Origin: DASYKT01 sp963718105
Lineage (GTDB): Bacteria; Acidobacteriota; Blastocatellia; Pyrinomonadales; Pyrinomonadaceae
NCBI GenBank assembly: GCA_963718105.1
Contig: OY970352.1
Span: forward strand, 1,302,001 to 1,366,000
Reading direction: 5' to 3'
DNA: 64,000 nucleotides
Positions 1 to 8,506 of the stretch are shown here, piece after piece. Numbering within the stretch: the stretch's first letter is position 1; every line of letters starts with the position of its first letter. The notes under the pieces were generated by a model. It ran no database searches and had not been told where the DNA came from. It saw nothing but the letters and a program-made list of their open reading frames with translations. Position numbers and translations under genes: made by a program.

Positions 1-346
1 AGTTTTCCGCCACTTCTTTTGAGGCGTTTGCCCGGCTCCTGGTCGCGCTTAACAAGAGCTTTAACAGGCCCAGTTCAGAGATCGTCAACAGGAAAAACGC
101 AAAGAAAGCTATCGCCGCTACGACGTTATCGCCCATCTCCAGCTCTTTTTTCATCACCGTGAGCAGGCCGATAAGAACGCCGATACCCGCGATCGGCAGG
201 CCCAGCAGCGCCGCGATCAGAAAATTGAACGATGCCTCGGAGATCGTGCCGGGCTCCTGCTTTTTTCCCGGAGCGAGCTTATAACCACAATGGTTGCAAA
301 AGCTTAGCCCCGGTATAAGGGATTTTCCGCAAGATGAACAATACAT
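1..346 (-). CDS. zinc-ribbon membrane protein, 3' part beyond the window edge
   Basis: I read this frame directly from the minus strand. It starts at an ATG (344-346) preceded by an AGGGG ribosome site and runs off the left edge without a stop. The first 25 residues carry two CxxC pairs (MYCSSCGKSL and FCNHCGYKL), a small zinc ribbon of the type found at the N-terminus of many bacterial membrane proteins. Two hydrophobic segments follow (about residues 38-62 and 73-98). The function is unknown; zinc-ribbon proteins of this kind usually bind metal or a partner protein at the membrane face. About 115 residues are visible and the total length cannot be given. Confidence 0.7.
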   Translation of the reverse strand, partial: MYCSSCGKSLIPGLSFCNHCGYKLAPGKKQEPGTISEASFNFLIAALLGLPIAGIGVLIGLLTVMKKELEMGDNVVAAIAFFAFFLLTISELGLLKLLLSATRSRANASKEVAEN

Positions 347-514
347 AATTTCACGCCCCTGCCATCTATACGATACTCCACCCCGCGCGGTTCACCCAAA
401 GCCCCTGATATCAGGATGCATACAAACAACAAATATCGCTTCTGTCGAGATGTCGAAGAAGCGACGGCTATAAAGAGTTTGATGGTGAAATTAAGTAAAA
501 GGTTTGGGCGAAAA

Positions 515-590
515 TGGTAACCGGTACGGGATTTGAACCCGTGTTGCCGCCGTGAAAGGGCGGTGTCCTAGACCCCTAGACGAACCGGTC
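515..590 (-). tRNA. tRNA-Glu (anticodon UUC)
   Basis: The minus strand folds as a 76-base cloverleaf with the CCA end encoded (positions 517-515). The anticodon arm is CCGCC-CTTTCAC-GGCGG with anticodon TTC. The T arm is ACGGG-TTCAAAT-CCCGT and the acceptor stem pairs GACCGGT with ACCGGTT, with one G-U pair at the end. The D-arm sequence TTCGTCTAGGGGTCTAGGAC is typical of bacterial tRNA-Glu. It stands alone, without other tRNAs. Confidence 0.96.
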
Positions 591-747
591 ATGCTGAAAC
601 ACTATGCCGGCAAGCGTAAAATTCACGCTGCCGCTTCAAATAGCATCGCTCACCAAGGGCTAACCTGTCAGAAAGCGAACATTTAGGATAACGAACACGG
701 CTTTTTCTGTCAAACGCACATGGAGCGCGGCCGTCTCTGCCCGCATT

Positions 748-823
748 GTAGCGCCACCGTCCCGCCGTCAGATTATACGCGGTCGGGACGCCCACGCGAC
801 TGCCGGCGAGACGCCGGCGTTAC
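748..823. repeat. hairpin repeat, family H copy 1
   Basis: This segment begins GTAGCGCCACCGTCCCG and ends GAGACGCCGGCGTTAC. The same two ends recur in opposite order at 46306-46477 and 52295-52394. The right part is a strong GCCGGCGAGACGCCGGC hairpin. It overlaps the TAA (820-822) that closes the ankyrin reading frame, so it may act as its terminator. The rest of 591-819 shows nothing else convincing. Confidence 0.65.
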
Positions 824-996
824 TTTTCCGCCCCGAATCGCCTTAATATCTCTTCTACCTTTGCTTTCACCTCATTGGAAGGTTTTGGCTGCCGCCGGAG
901 CCAGGCGATAGTTCCTTGTTCGGTCACCGCGCCTGCTTCTAATAAGATCTCGATGGCGGGAAGAAAATCCGATCCATTGTCGTTGTTCGTCAATCC
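820..996 (-). other. in-frame continuation of the ankyrin gene beyond a TGA
   Basis: Translating on from the TGA at 997-999 in the same frame gives 58 residues beginning LTNNDNGSDFLPAIEILLEA after one Gly, ending at TAA 820-822. This reads as another ankyrin-type helix pair plus the usual C-terminal helix of this protein type (VEEILRRFG). The TGA therefore interrupts what was one gene; TGG to TGA (Trp to stop) is the simplest change. The choice between mutation, sequencing error and read-through cannot be made here. Confidence 0.7.
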
Positions 997-2085
997 TCAG
1001 AGTGCCTGTCCCAGCGCGTCGCCGCCATAGATGTTGACGGCGTCGAGCCGCGCGCCGCGCCGGAGCAGCAATTCTATTATCGATAGCTGCGGCGTGAACA
1101 GCGCCCAGTGCAGTGCCGTCTGTTTAGCGTTATCGGCGGCCTGAATGTCTACGCCATGGTCGAGCAAAAATTCGACCACTTCGCGCTGCCCGTAACCGCA
1201 GGCGTAGAGCAGCGCTTCTTCGGCTTGCTCTTTTGTCACACCTTGTTCAAAAAAACTTTCAACCACATCGAGCCGCCCGATCCCGGCCGCGCCGACCAGA
1301 TCAAGCCGTGCTCCATGCGTCGCCAGAAATTCGGCGGCCTCCGGGCAGCCATTGGCGAGCGATCCGCGCACAGCGCTTTGCGCGTTACCGCCCGCGTTCG
1401 GTTGATCGATACTAGCGCCCGCCGTGAGTAAAATTTCCAGCAGCTCATTTTGCACGCCGGTGCCGCGCGGGTGAGCGCTCGTCGCCGCCAACCCCAGCGT
1501 GGTCGAACCGCCGCCGTATGCATCCGATTCCGCATTCACATCCGCGCCGGCTTCAAGAAGCATTTTCGTTATCTCAACAATATTATCCGGCGTTACCTGG
1601 CGAAAATCTTCGATGCCGTTGGCGGAAACATAATGCAGCAGTGTGGAGCGATGCTCGCGGCCGGAGCGCCGGCGGACCAGCTCCGGATCTTCGCGCAGCA
1701 GGCGTCCCAGTTTTTTCACGTCGCCCACGGCGATGGCATCGGCTGCCTGTTCGAATTTTGAGACCGGTGAATTTTCGCTGTTCAGCGCTTCGATATGCGC
1801 GGCAAATTTCGGCCAGCTATCGAAAGCGTATTCGCGCGCGAGTAAAAACTGCGCGTTGGCGAGCGTGAAATTATCTTCCTCAAATTGCGAACGCGTAAGA
1901 TGTCGATAACGCTGTTTCACATTTTCGCGAAACTCTTCCGGCGAAAACGCGCGCTCATAAAGGGCGTAAAGTTCGTTGATCTTTCGCAGGGCTTTCTCGT
2001 CACCCTGCCAGGCTTTGACGATCTCTTTCGCTTGTTTTTTATATTGTTCTAAATTCGGGCGGGCGGGCAGTTGTCTGGCATCCAT
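997..2085 (-). CDS. ankyrin-repeat protein, probably C-terminally truncated
   Basis: A 362-residue protein with the N-terminal signature LPARPNLEQYKKQAKEIVKA, common to a family of bacterial cytoplasmic ankyrin proteins. About five ankyrin repeats follow from roughly residue 120 onward (for example STLLHYVSANG, TTLGLAATSAHP, EALLYACGYGQREVVEFLLD, QTALHWALFTPQ). Such proteins are protein-interaction scaffolds; the partner is unknown. No signal peptide or membrane segment is visible. The start is supported by an AGGAAGG ribosome site. The reading frame continues for 58 more residues after the TGA at 997-999, so this is likely a nonsense-truncated version of a roughly 420-residue protein. A second ankyrin gene lies at 44786-45460 and is not closely similar. 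Confidence 0.85.
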   Translation of the reverse strand: MDARQLPARPNLEQYKKQAKEIVKAWQGDEKALRKINELYALYERAFSPEEFRENVKQRYRHLTRSQFEEDNFTLANAQFLLAREYAFDSWPKFAAHIEALNSENSPVSKFEQAADAIAVGDVKKLGRLLREDPELVRRRSGREHRSTLLHYVSANGIEDFRQVTPDNIVEITKMLLEAGADVNAESDAYGGGSTTLGLAATSAHPRGTGVQNELLEILLTAGASIDQPNAGGNAQSAVRGSLANGCPEAAEFLATHGARLDLVGAAGIGRLDVVESFFEQGVTKEQAEEALLYACGYGQREVVEFLLDHGVDIQAADNAKQTALHWALFTPQLSIIELLLRRGARLDAVNIYGGDALGQAL

Positions 2086-2278
2086 AAATTACGACCTTCC
2101 TTTCGTGCCATCTATTGGCTTAGCGCCCTGAGTCCGCACGTTAAAGGGCAGCAAAAAAGAAGATGCGTAATCTTCGATCAGATTATCTCTAAGGTGGGCA
2201 CGGCCCTTTCCGCGGACTGGATGCGCCCTTCGCGCTACCGGAAATGTAGCGCTTGCCGGAAGGGAAGTCAATTAAGGC

Positions 2279-2438
2279 AGGCGGAAACGCGACAGTTATG
2301 GAGCGTGCTTCTTCGGAGCAGGAAATAGAAACGGATTTCCGCAAATCCTAATAAGTCAAATATCTCATTCGTGTTAATCCGCGACCTACTATTCTTTGCT
2401 CAAAAGAGCACGCTCCATAACTGCCCTGGTTTCCGCCT
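2279..2438. repeat. long inverted repeat, family A copy 1
   Basis: The left arm (2279-2310) contains ACAGTTATGGAGCGTGCTT. The right arm (2406-2438) contains GCACGCTCCATAACTG and ends in TTTCCGCCT. The arms are imperfect inverted repeats separated by about 95 bases. Two further copies lie at 32058-32208 and 50404-50481. The outer end of the right arm contains the TAG stop of the methyltransferase, so a transcript of that gene would end in this hairpin. The remaining spacer (2086-2278) holds only the ankyrin ribosome site and a weak hairpin near 2240. Confidence 0.8.
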
Positions 2439-3081
2439 ATTCCCGCGCTCTTGCGTGGATGCATATCACGCGCGGCAGGGCATGGTTGGTTTTATCTTCT
2501 TCGTCGCTTAATTCGTCGATGCGTAAAATTTCAAATCCGGCGTCGATGGCGGTATTTACATAATCCGAAACGTGGTGAAGAAATGCCGCGACCAGCACCG
2601 GTTCACCACCCGAGCCGGTGAACTGCGCCTGGCCGCCGGCAAGCTGGCGAAACGGGTGGAGTTCGCAAAAAACGAATTCGCCGCCGGGACGCAGCACCCG
2701 CCGCGCTTCGTGAAAGATGTGCGCGAGGTCTTCGATGTGTTCCAGCACCAGCGTGCACACTATCAGATCGAAAGAATCATTGCCGACATTCCAGTGAGCG
2801 TTAAGGTCCTGCTCGATAAAGTGGACGTTCCTGTCGGTAACATTAGCGCGCGCGTGGGTCAGCATTCCGGCGGAAAAATCCATCGCCGTGACGGTCTGCG
2901 CATGCTCGGCCAGGTAGCCGGTATTTCCTCCCGTGCCGCAGCCGATCTCTAGCACCGCCCGGTCGCGCAGGTCGAGATTTTCCGCGCGGATGGCTTTGGC
3001 TGCCAGATCACGCGTGCGGTTTTCCATCGTGTCATATGTCCGCGACCACGAGTTATAAGCAGAAGCAATCTCAGTATTCAC
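2437..3081 (-). CDS. class I SAM-dependent methyltransferase
   Basis: A 214-residue protein with the Rossmann-type methyltransferase signature. Motif I VLEIGCGTGGNTGYLAE lies near residue 43, the acidic motif II (TVTAMDFSAGML) near 65, and FDLIVCTLVLEHIEDL, then RRVLRPGGEFVF, complete the fold. It should transfer a methyl group from S-adenosylmethionine to an unknown small molecule; the fold resembles the UbiE/Bud23-like class. The start is GTG (3079-3081) with only a weak ribosome site. It is a single gene, and its stop codon lies inside the arm of a family A inverted repeat. Confidence 0.85.
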   Translation of the reverse strand: MNTEIASAYNSWSRTYDTMENRTRDLAAKAIRAENLDLRDRAVLEIGCGTGGNTGYLAEHAQTVTAMDFSAGMLTHARANVTDRNVHFIEQDLNAHWNVGNDSFDLIVCTLVLEHIEDLAHIFHEARRVLRPGGEFVFCELHPFRQLAGGQAQFTGSGGEPVLVAAFLHHVSDYVNTAIDAGFEILRIDELSDEEDKTNHALPRVICIHARARE

Positions 3082-3109
3082 GGTAATATTTAATCATGAA
3101 CGTGCGGAA

Positions 3110-3142
3110 ACGCAATACTGGATACGCAATACGTGATAACGC
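3110..3142. repeat. degenerate 7-base-period array (GCAATAC type)
   Basis: Units GCAATAC, TGGATAC, GCAATAC and GTGATAA follow each other without gaps. A close relative (GCGATAC, GTAATAC) lies at 40019-40046. It is part of the window-wide heptamer pattern described in the findings. Confidence 0.6.
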
Positions 3143-3726
3143 ACCCGGAAGCGTTATAAATTACCACTAGCTTTAGCTAGCGGCTGAGATCCGGTCGTTG
3201 TTTCATTTCACCCGGCGTTAGCCAAAGTGAAACACCTGAAACGTTTTTGCAACGCGGTTTTGGGAATTTTGTGATTCAAAGAACGGCAGTCGAATGGCGG
3301 CGGGAGACCGCTCGGGTGAGAGAATATCTGAAGAAGTATTAAAGGTGAAGAACGGTTTTTGTCCGAGCGGGAATCTTTGTGTAATTTGCGGCCAAAAAAG
3401 ACCGCAGCCACCGGCGCCACGCTAAACACGCGAAAAGAGAATTTCACCAGAAAGGAATTGAAGAACCCAAAGCGATTGACGATACCCAAAGTTTCACATT
3501 ATCAGGAATTCGATGGCAGGAAAACTGCTGTTTAGATTTGAAAATGCGCCGGCGCTCCCAGCTAGTGGCAATTTAAAAGCTAAGTTGAACCACCCAATCA
3601 GGACACCACCCGGCCGCGCCGGAAACTTTTTAACTTTTAGTGCAAAAGGCGAACGCGTTGCTCGTCGTATTTTTATACGCCCGGTTTGTGCAGTAAAGAG
3701 ACACCGATACGAATTTTAATTTTTTC

Positions 3727-3755
3727 TTGACAAGTAATTGTGAAAGGCGTATAAG
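3727..3755 (+). promoter_or_regulatory. near-consensus sigma-70 promoter
   Basis: TTGACA (3727-3732), a 17-base spacer and TATAAG (3750-3755) are seen directly. Predicted transcription starts near 3762 and runs rightward. The next strong ribosome site is that of the sheath gene, 470 bases on, so this is the best candidate promoter for the whole eCIS operon, with a long structured leader. Confidence 0.7.
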
Positions 3756-4129
3756 TTTCGAACCGTTTATTAACGATTGAGTAAACGATGTTGTATTGGG
3801 TCAATTGTTTGTTACTCAGACAAACGAAGCTTTCGATGAGTTTAGCCTTCGAAGCGATAGCCAATTGCCAATAGCCCAGTCCCTATTCTCATTTGGCACA
3901 CTTCTCCCGGCAGTTGTTGCTGCAATAGAAGAATTATCTCAGCAATATCTCCCGAATGTTTCTTTCTCTGATATCCCCTGTGAATTTGCGCCGCTCATAC
4001 AGCGCTTATTCAACGATGAACATTATTCCCGAATAATTATGAACATTTAATAACAGCACTACCGAAGACTCTTTTTTGAGCGGGAAAACCGGCAGCGCGC
4101 CGTGATTTTTTCCTAACGGTGCCGATCTC

Positions 4130-4145
4130 CGGATCCGCGGATCCG
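4130..4145. promoter_or_regulatory. perfect 16-bp palindrome in the eCIS leader
   Basis: CGGATCCGCGGATCCG is its own reverse complement and is also a tandem repeat of CGGATCCG. It lies about 90 bases before the sheath start. It could be a protein-binding site or an RNA hairpin controlling entry into the operon. The function is inferred from position only. Confidence 0.4.
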
Positions 4146-4235
4146 AAGGCCGGTGCCCGGGCATTTTATTGGCTGTTTGACGGCGCAATTAATGCTTTTG
4201 AGATCAACGAGAAGTAATTACCAGAGGAGGTAAAT

Positions 4236-5828
4236 ATGCCAGTTGCAGTAACTTACCCAGGGGTCTATGTGGAAGAAATTCCCAGCGGAGTGCGCACCAT
4301 CACCGGTGTCGCCACTTCGATCACGGCGTTTGTAGGTTGGGCCCCGCAGGGACCCATCGACCGCGCCCAACTCATCCTGAGCTGGTCCGATTACGAGCGT
4401 AAATTCGGCGGCCTCAATAAAGACAGCGACATGAGCTACGCGGTTTCCCAGTTTTTCAAAAACGGCGGAAACAAAGCGTATATCATTCGCCTGGTCAGCG
4501 GGGCAGGAACGGGTATACAAACACTTGATGGGAAGCTGGATGTCAGCGCCAATAACCCGGGCGAATGGGCAAAGGATTATGCGGTCATCACAAAAACGCG
4601 TAATGACGCTGAGGGCACGGATGCCAACGGCAAGAAAAAGTTTCGCCTGCAGGTGGTCCGGCTCAATAAAGAAAGCATGGGAGCGCCGGTCGAAGTTTTT
4701 GAGAACCTCTCTATGGATCCAAAGGATGCGCGTTTTGTTAAGACCGTTATTGAGAACGAATCGCGGTTGATCACGGCCGCGCCCAAGGGCGGCGCGACCG
4801 ATCCTCCCGCCGATACGCCCGGAGACAGGAAGGATCCGGCAGACCCGACCAAGAAGCTGCCTTTCGATCTGAGCGAGGAACCGGTTCCCGACAGCGCCAA
4901 GCTGAGCGGCGGCACTTCGGGCACGGTGTTAAAACCGAGCGACGACGCTTTTAAAACGGCCGTGTATTCCGACAGCGGCGCCGGCGGCGTAAAATTTCTC
5001 GACCGCATCGACCTGTTCAATATTTTGTGTGTTCCGGGCATGAGCGATCCCGCCACGGTGTCTGAGTTGGAAAAATTCTGCCGCGACCACCGCGCCTTCC
5101 TGATCGTCGATTGCGCCGAAGGCAATGATTTCAGCAATCTGCAGAACGGTCCTAGCAGCGTAATGACCGGCGCCGATTCCATCAATGCCGCGTTTTACTT
5201 TCCGTGGGTTAAAGCGCCCGATCCGCTGCAGGAAAACAGGCCGCGGGAATTTCCGCCGTGTGGTTTTGTGGCGGGCCTCTATGCGCGCACTGATACCTCG
5301 CGCGGCGTGTGGAAAGCCCCGGCCGGAACCGAGGCTTCGCTGACCGGCGTGCTCGGGGTCAAGGAAGTGCTTACCGACAACGAGAATGGCGTGTTGAATC
5401 CGAAAGCTGTCAATTGCATCCGCAATTTCCCGGTGTACGGCACGATCGTCTGGGGTGCGCGAACGCTGCAGGGAAATGACGAGCGAGGCTCGGAATGGAA
5501 ATACGTCCCGGTCCGGCGCACGGCGCTTTATATCGAGGAAAGCCTCTACCGCGCGCTCAAGTGGGTGGTGTTCGAGCCGAATGACGAACCGCTCTGGTCA
5601 CAGGTGCGGCTCAACGTCGGCGCGTTCATGCACAACCTGTTTCGGCAGGGAGCGTTTCAGGGGGCTTCACCGAAGGACGCCTATTTCGTCAAGTGCGATA
5701 AGGAAACGACGACACAGAACGATATCAATCTGGGTATCGTCAATATCCACGTCGGTTTCGCGCCGCTCAAACCCGCCGAATTTGTGATCATCAAATTGCA
5801 GCAGATCGCGGGACAAATAGAAGTTTAA
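4236..5828 (+). CDS. eCIS contractile sheath protein
   Basis: A 530-residue phage-tail-sheath family protein, the counterpart of Pvc2-4/Afp2-4. The N-terminus YPGVYVEEIPSG and SITAFVGWAPQGP (residues 7-40) is the classic sheath start. The C-terminal domain carries WGARTLQG, the YVPVRRTALYIEESLYRAL region and a C-terminal FVIIKLQQIAG strand used for inter-subunit linking. The sheath surrounds the inner tube and contracts to drive it forward. An insertion domain (about residues 105-260) is rich in Pro/Asp/Lys and probably lies on the outer surface. The start has a very strong GAGGAGG site. This is the first gene of the operon, and there is only one sheath gene where PVC/Afp clusters have three. 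Confidence 0.97.
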   Translation: MPVAVTYPGVYVEEIPSGVRTITGVATSITAFVGWAPQGPIDRAQLILSWSDYERKFGGLNKDSDMSYAVSQFFKNGGNKAYIIRLVSGAGTGIQTLDGKLDVSANNPGEWAKDYAVITKTRNDAEGTDANGKKKFRLQVVRLNKESMGAPVEVFENLSMDPKDARFVKTVIENESRLITAAPKGGATDPPADTPGDRKDPADPTKKLPFDLSEEPVPDSAKLSGGTSGTVLKPSDDAFKTAVYSDSGAGGVKFLDRIDLFNILCVPGMSDPATVSELEKFCRDHRAFLIVDCAEGNDFSNLQNGPSSVMTGADSINAAFYFPWVKAPDPLQENRPREFPPCGFVAGLYARTDTSRGVWKAPAGTEASLTGVLGVKEVLTDNENGVLNPKAVNCIRNFPVYGTIVWGARTLQGNDERGSEWKYVPVRRTALYIEESLYRALKWVVFEPNDEPLWSQVRLNVGAFMHNLFRQGAFQGASPKDAYFVKCDKETTTQNDINLGIVNIHVGFAPLKPAEFVIIKLQQIAGQIEV

Positions 5829-5886
5829 AAGACATCCGGCGCCCGGATGAGAAACAACTCCGGGAGCGCGGACCAAGGAGATCAGT

Positions 5887-6411
5887 ATGGCTCAATTTAG
5901 TGTAAACGCTCAGCGTTTCGATCCGTATAAAAATTTCAAATTTCGCGTCAGATGGGACGGCAAAGACGTGGCGGGGGTGAGCAAGGTCGGAATGCTCAAA
6001 CGCACCACTGAGGTGGTCAAGCATCGCGAAGGCGGCGATCCGTCGAGCAGCCGCAAATCACCGGGACGCACCGAGTACGAAGCGATCACGCTCGAGCGCG
6101 GCGTCACGCACGACAAGGAATTCGAGCAGTGGGCGAATAAGGTGTGGGATTACGGCGCCGGGCTCGGCCTGGAAGTCTCACTCAAGGACTTTCGCAAGGA
6201 CATCTACATCGATCTGTACAACGAAGCCGGGCAGCTCGCGATCTCGTACAAAGTCTACCGGTGCTGGGTTTCCGAATTCCAGGCGATGCCCGATCTGGAC
6301 GCTAACGCGAACGCCGTCGCGATCCAGCATATCAAATTGGAAAACGAGGGATGGGAGCGCGACACGGTGGTTCAGGAACCGCCCGAACCGACGTTCACCA
6401 ATCCGGCATAA
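5887..6411 (+). CDS. eCIS inner tube protein
   Basis: A 174-residue protein of the T4 gp19-like tail tube family (Pvc1/Pvc5, Afp1/Afp5). The order DPYKNFKFRVRWDGKDVAGVS, then LKRTTEVVKHREGG, then the ITLERGVTHDKEFEQWANKV block is diagnostic. Hexameric rings of this protein stack into the hollow tube that carries cargo. It is slightly longer than usual because of a proline-rich C-terminus. It follows the sheath gene by 58 bases with an AAGGAG site. The cluster has only one obvious tube gene, so the baseplate-proximal ring may be formed by the CIS-tube-family protein at 16171. Confidence 0.96.
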   Translation: MAQFSVNAQRFDPYKNFKFRVRWDGKDVAGVSKVGMLKRTTEVVKHREGGDPSSSRKSPGRTEYEAITLERGVTHDKEFEQWANKVWDYGAGLGLEVSLKDFRKDIYIDLYNEAGQLAISYKVYRCWVSEFQAMPDLDANANAVAIQHIKLENEGWERDTVVQEPPEPTFTNPA

Positions 6412-6414
6412 GCC

Positions 6415-7188
6415 ATGAACGCATTATCGGCTTCGGATCAGATCCGCGTCTGGGAAAGCGGCAGGCGGCAAACTACGGTAGGGCGCGCGCTGGCGATGCT
6501 CTCGGCGTCTTCCGGGATGCCGGTTGGCGAACTGGCGCTGATCTCGCCCGGGCAGCGTGACGCGCGGCTGCTGGAATTGCAGGAACGGATGTTCGGCCCG
6601 CGGATCGAGGCGCTGGCCGAATGTCCCGGATGCGGCGAAAGCCTGGAGCTCGAGTTCGACACGAGCCAGGTCCGCATGCAGGGCGCGCAAAGTGCGCAAG
6701 GTGCGGCAGAAGCCATTCCTGCCGGGAACGCTTTTGCGCTGCGGTGCGAAGGCTATGACATACGTTTTCGCCTGCCGGACAGCAGCGACCTGCAGGCGAT
6801 AGCCGGATGTGAAAACGCCGCCGCCGCCCGGAACCTGATCCTGGAAAGATGCATTCTTGAAATGCACCGGCTTGAATTATCCGGGGCGGGCGGCGAAGAG
6901 AAAACTCGCTTGCCCGAAGCGGTGGAAAAAAAGCTGGTCGAGGAAATGGCCAAGGCCGATCCGCAAGCTAACATCCGTTTAAGCCTGGCCTGCCCGGCGT
7001 GCCGGAACGAATGGTCAGCGATCTTCGACATCGCTTCGTTTATCTGGAGCGAGATAAGCGCGCGGGTAAAACACCTGTTGCGCGAAGTGCACTGGCTGGC
7101 ATCGGCGTACGGCTGGAGCGAAACGGACATCCTGAAAATGAGCGCGGAACGGCGAAGTATTTATCTGGAAATGCTCGGCAGAGCATAG
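6415..7188 (+). CDS. gp26-like baseplate assembly protein with zinc-binding cysteines
   Basis: A 257-residue protein starting three bases after the tube stop (TAAGCCATG), probably translated by coupling since no ribosome site is visible. It has ECPGCGESL near residue 70 and ACPACRNEW near residue 192; these two CxxC pairs could jointly bind zinc. The layout and the N-terminal WESGRRQTTVGRALAMLSA helix match the T4 gp26-like/T4_baseplate family often found behind eCIS tube genes. The likely role is chaperoning baseplate hub assembly. The family assignment is from memory of similar clusters and is moderately sure. Confidence 0.7.
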   Translation: MNALSASDQIRVWESGRRQTTVGRALAMLSASSGMPVGELALISPGQRDARLLELQERMFGPRIEALAECPGCGESLELEFDTSQVRMQGAQSAQGAAEAIPAGNAFALRCEGYDIRFRLPDSSDLQAIAGCENAAAARNLILERCILEMHRLELSGAGGEEKTRLPEAVEKKLVEEMAKADPQANIRLSLACPACRNEWSAIFDIASFIWSEISARVKHLLREVHWLASAYGWSETDILKMSAERRSIYLEMLGRA

Positions 7189-7219
7189 AGTGTTCGGCAG
7201 TAAAAAGTGAAGGGGGAGC

Positions 7220-8506
7220 ATGGGCGATTATTTAAGCGATCTGGTGTCAAAAAACTTCGGGCCGGCAGACGCGATCAAACCCCGGTTGGCGGGGCGCTTT
7301 GAACCTGTCCGGGAGACGGCCGCGCCGGAATTCTTCGAAACGGCGGACCAGGTGGAAAGCGCCCCTACTGCTGCTGCGCCGCCGCGAGAAAAAGACCATT
7401 CGCTCCCGTCACAAAACGAACCTTACACCCGAACGCCGTCTCAAACACCGCCCGCTTCCCGCCAGCATTTTTCTTCGCACTTTCAAGCGCCGATCGCCAG
7501 CGAGGCTGAAGACATCGCCCGCCCGGCAGCGGGACGCATTACAGAGACAGGATCACCTGACACTGTTCATCAAAGCTTTCAAGCTGACATTCCCGATCGG
7601 CCCGATCGAGTTGCCATTTCCGATCATGATCTTTCCGTTCGGGGGGAGGTCGCCAATATAACCGCCGATGTAATTGCCGATGCCGCCACCGGACAGGAAA
7701 CGGAGATCGCGCGACGGGTCGAAACCGGTCCGGCAATTCCGTCACTTGTGACATCTGTAACGGGAGTGGAGGAAACTGAAACGATTTTCCCGGAATCGCC
7801 GGGAGAAATTCGACAGGTTTCTTTCGCGGAACGGCAGCGCGGAACAGTCTCTGAAATCGCTGAAGCAGCGCCCGGCGACGGCGGCGAGATCGTGCCGGAA
7901 ATTGCTGTTCAGAGTTTTCCCGCACAGAATTTTTCCGCACAACCGGACGGTCCCCGAAATTCCGATCTCATACCGGAAAGCGCGGCCGAAATTTTTCCGG
8001 CAGAGTTTGCGGAAACCGGGACTCCGCCGGAAGCGGTAAAAACGGCGCAGCCTCGTCGCGTGGAACGAAATATTTTCGCCGCTCCGGAAAATACTGAAAT
8101 TATCGAGAACGCCGAAACTGTCGAAACCGGTGTCCGGAAAAATGATGACGCGATAGTTGTAAAACCGCGGGTCGCGGCGGCAAAAGACAGCGGGAAAAAT
8201 GAAGCCCCGGATCTTTCTTCCCCGCGCCAAAATCCGCCTCAGACTCCGTCTCAGACTCCGTCTCAGACTCCGGGGGGCACGTTCTTTGCCGGGCAGCCGC
8301 CTGAATCGCTTTCGGGAATATTATCCGGACGGCGATCGGAGCAGCCGGCAGGAGCGGCGCCAGAGCCGCCGACGATCAACGTGACCATCGGCCGGGTCGA
8401 GGTGCGCGCGGTTACGCCGCCTGCATCGCCGCGGCGGGAAAGGCCGGGAAGATCTCAAGCCCTGAGCCTGGACGAGTATTTGCAAAAGCGGGGAGGTAAG
8501 CGATGA
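7220..8506 (+). CDS. long disordered eCIS-associated protein
   Basis: A 428-residue protein whose middle (about residues 30-360) is low-complexity, rich in Glu, Pro, Ala and Thr, with short repeats such as QTPSQTPSQTPG near residue 345. Only the ends look structured. The start MGDYLSDLVSKNFG resembles an amphipathic anchor. The C-terminal part contains INVTIGRVEVRAV, then LSLDEYLQKR, a motif pair I recall from the same position in other eCIS loci. It overlaps the next gene by ATGA. No enzymatic role is apparent; a flexible linker or scaffold is possible. It is too disordered to be a convincing helical tape measure. Confidence 0.65.
   Translation: MGDYLSDLVSKNFGPADAIKPRLAGRFEPVRETAAPEFFETADQVESAPTAAAPPREKDHSLPSQNEPYTRTPSQTPPASRQHFSSHFQAPIASEAEDIARPAAGRITETGSPDTVHQSFQADIPDRPDRVAISDHDLSVRGEVANITADVIADAATGQETEIARRVETGPAIPSLVTSVTGVEETETIFPESPGEIRQVSFAERQRGTVSEIAEAAPGDGGEIVPEIAVQSFPAQNFSAQPDGPRNSDLIPESAAEIFPAEFAETGTPPEAVKTAQPRRVERNIFAAPENTEIIENAETVETGVRKNDDAIVVKPRVAAAKDSGKNEAPDLSSPRQNPPQTPSQTPSQTPGGTFFAGQPPESLSGILSGRRSEQPAGAAPEPPTINVTIGRVEVRAVTPPASPRRERPGRSQALSLDEYLQKRGGKR

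Larger units (their letters stand above)
3082..4235. other. 1.15 kb spacer upstream of the eCIS operon
   Basis: I see no convincing gene here; the short open frames lack ribosome sites and recognisable sequence. It contains a 7-base-period array (3110-3142), a small perfect hairpin CTAGCTTTAGCTAG near 3167, a near-consensus promoter (3727-3755) and a roughly 470-base leader before the sheath gene. The leader has an ATTATTC-CC-GAATAAT hairpin near 4024 and a perfect 16-bp palindrome at 4130-4145. A weak open frame of 84 codons (TTG 3796 to 4050) lies in the leader. It has no ribosome site and I do not call it. Confidence 0.6.

Noticed and set aside
997..999. TGA read as selenocysteine
   Set aside because: Ankyrin proteins have no known selenocysteine, and no SECIS-like hairpin is seen directly after the codon; a Trp-to-stop change is simpler.
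3208..3864. Three short open frames (3208-3489 minus, 3513-3719 plus, 3673-3864 minus)
   Set aside because: No ribosome sites, basic and atypical composition, no recognisable sequence, and partial overlap with a strong promoter.
3796..4050. 84-codon frame in the eCIS leader
   Set aside because: Only a TTG start without a ribosome site; no recognised family. It may still be a leader peptide but cannot be supported.
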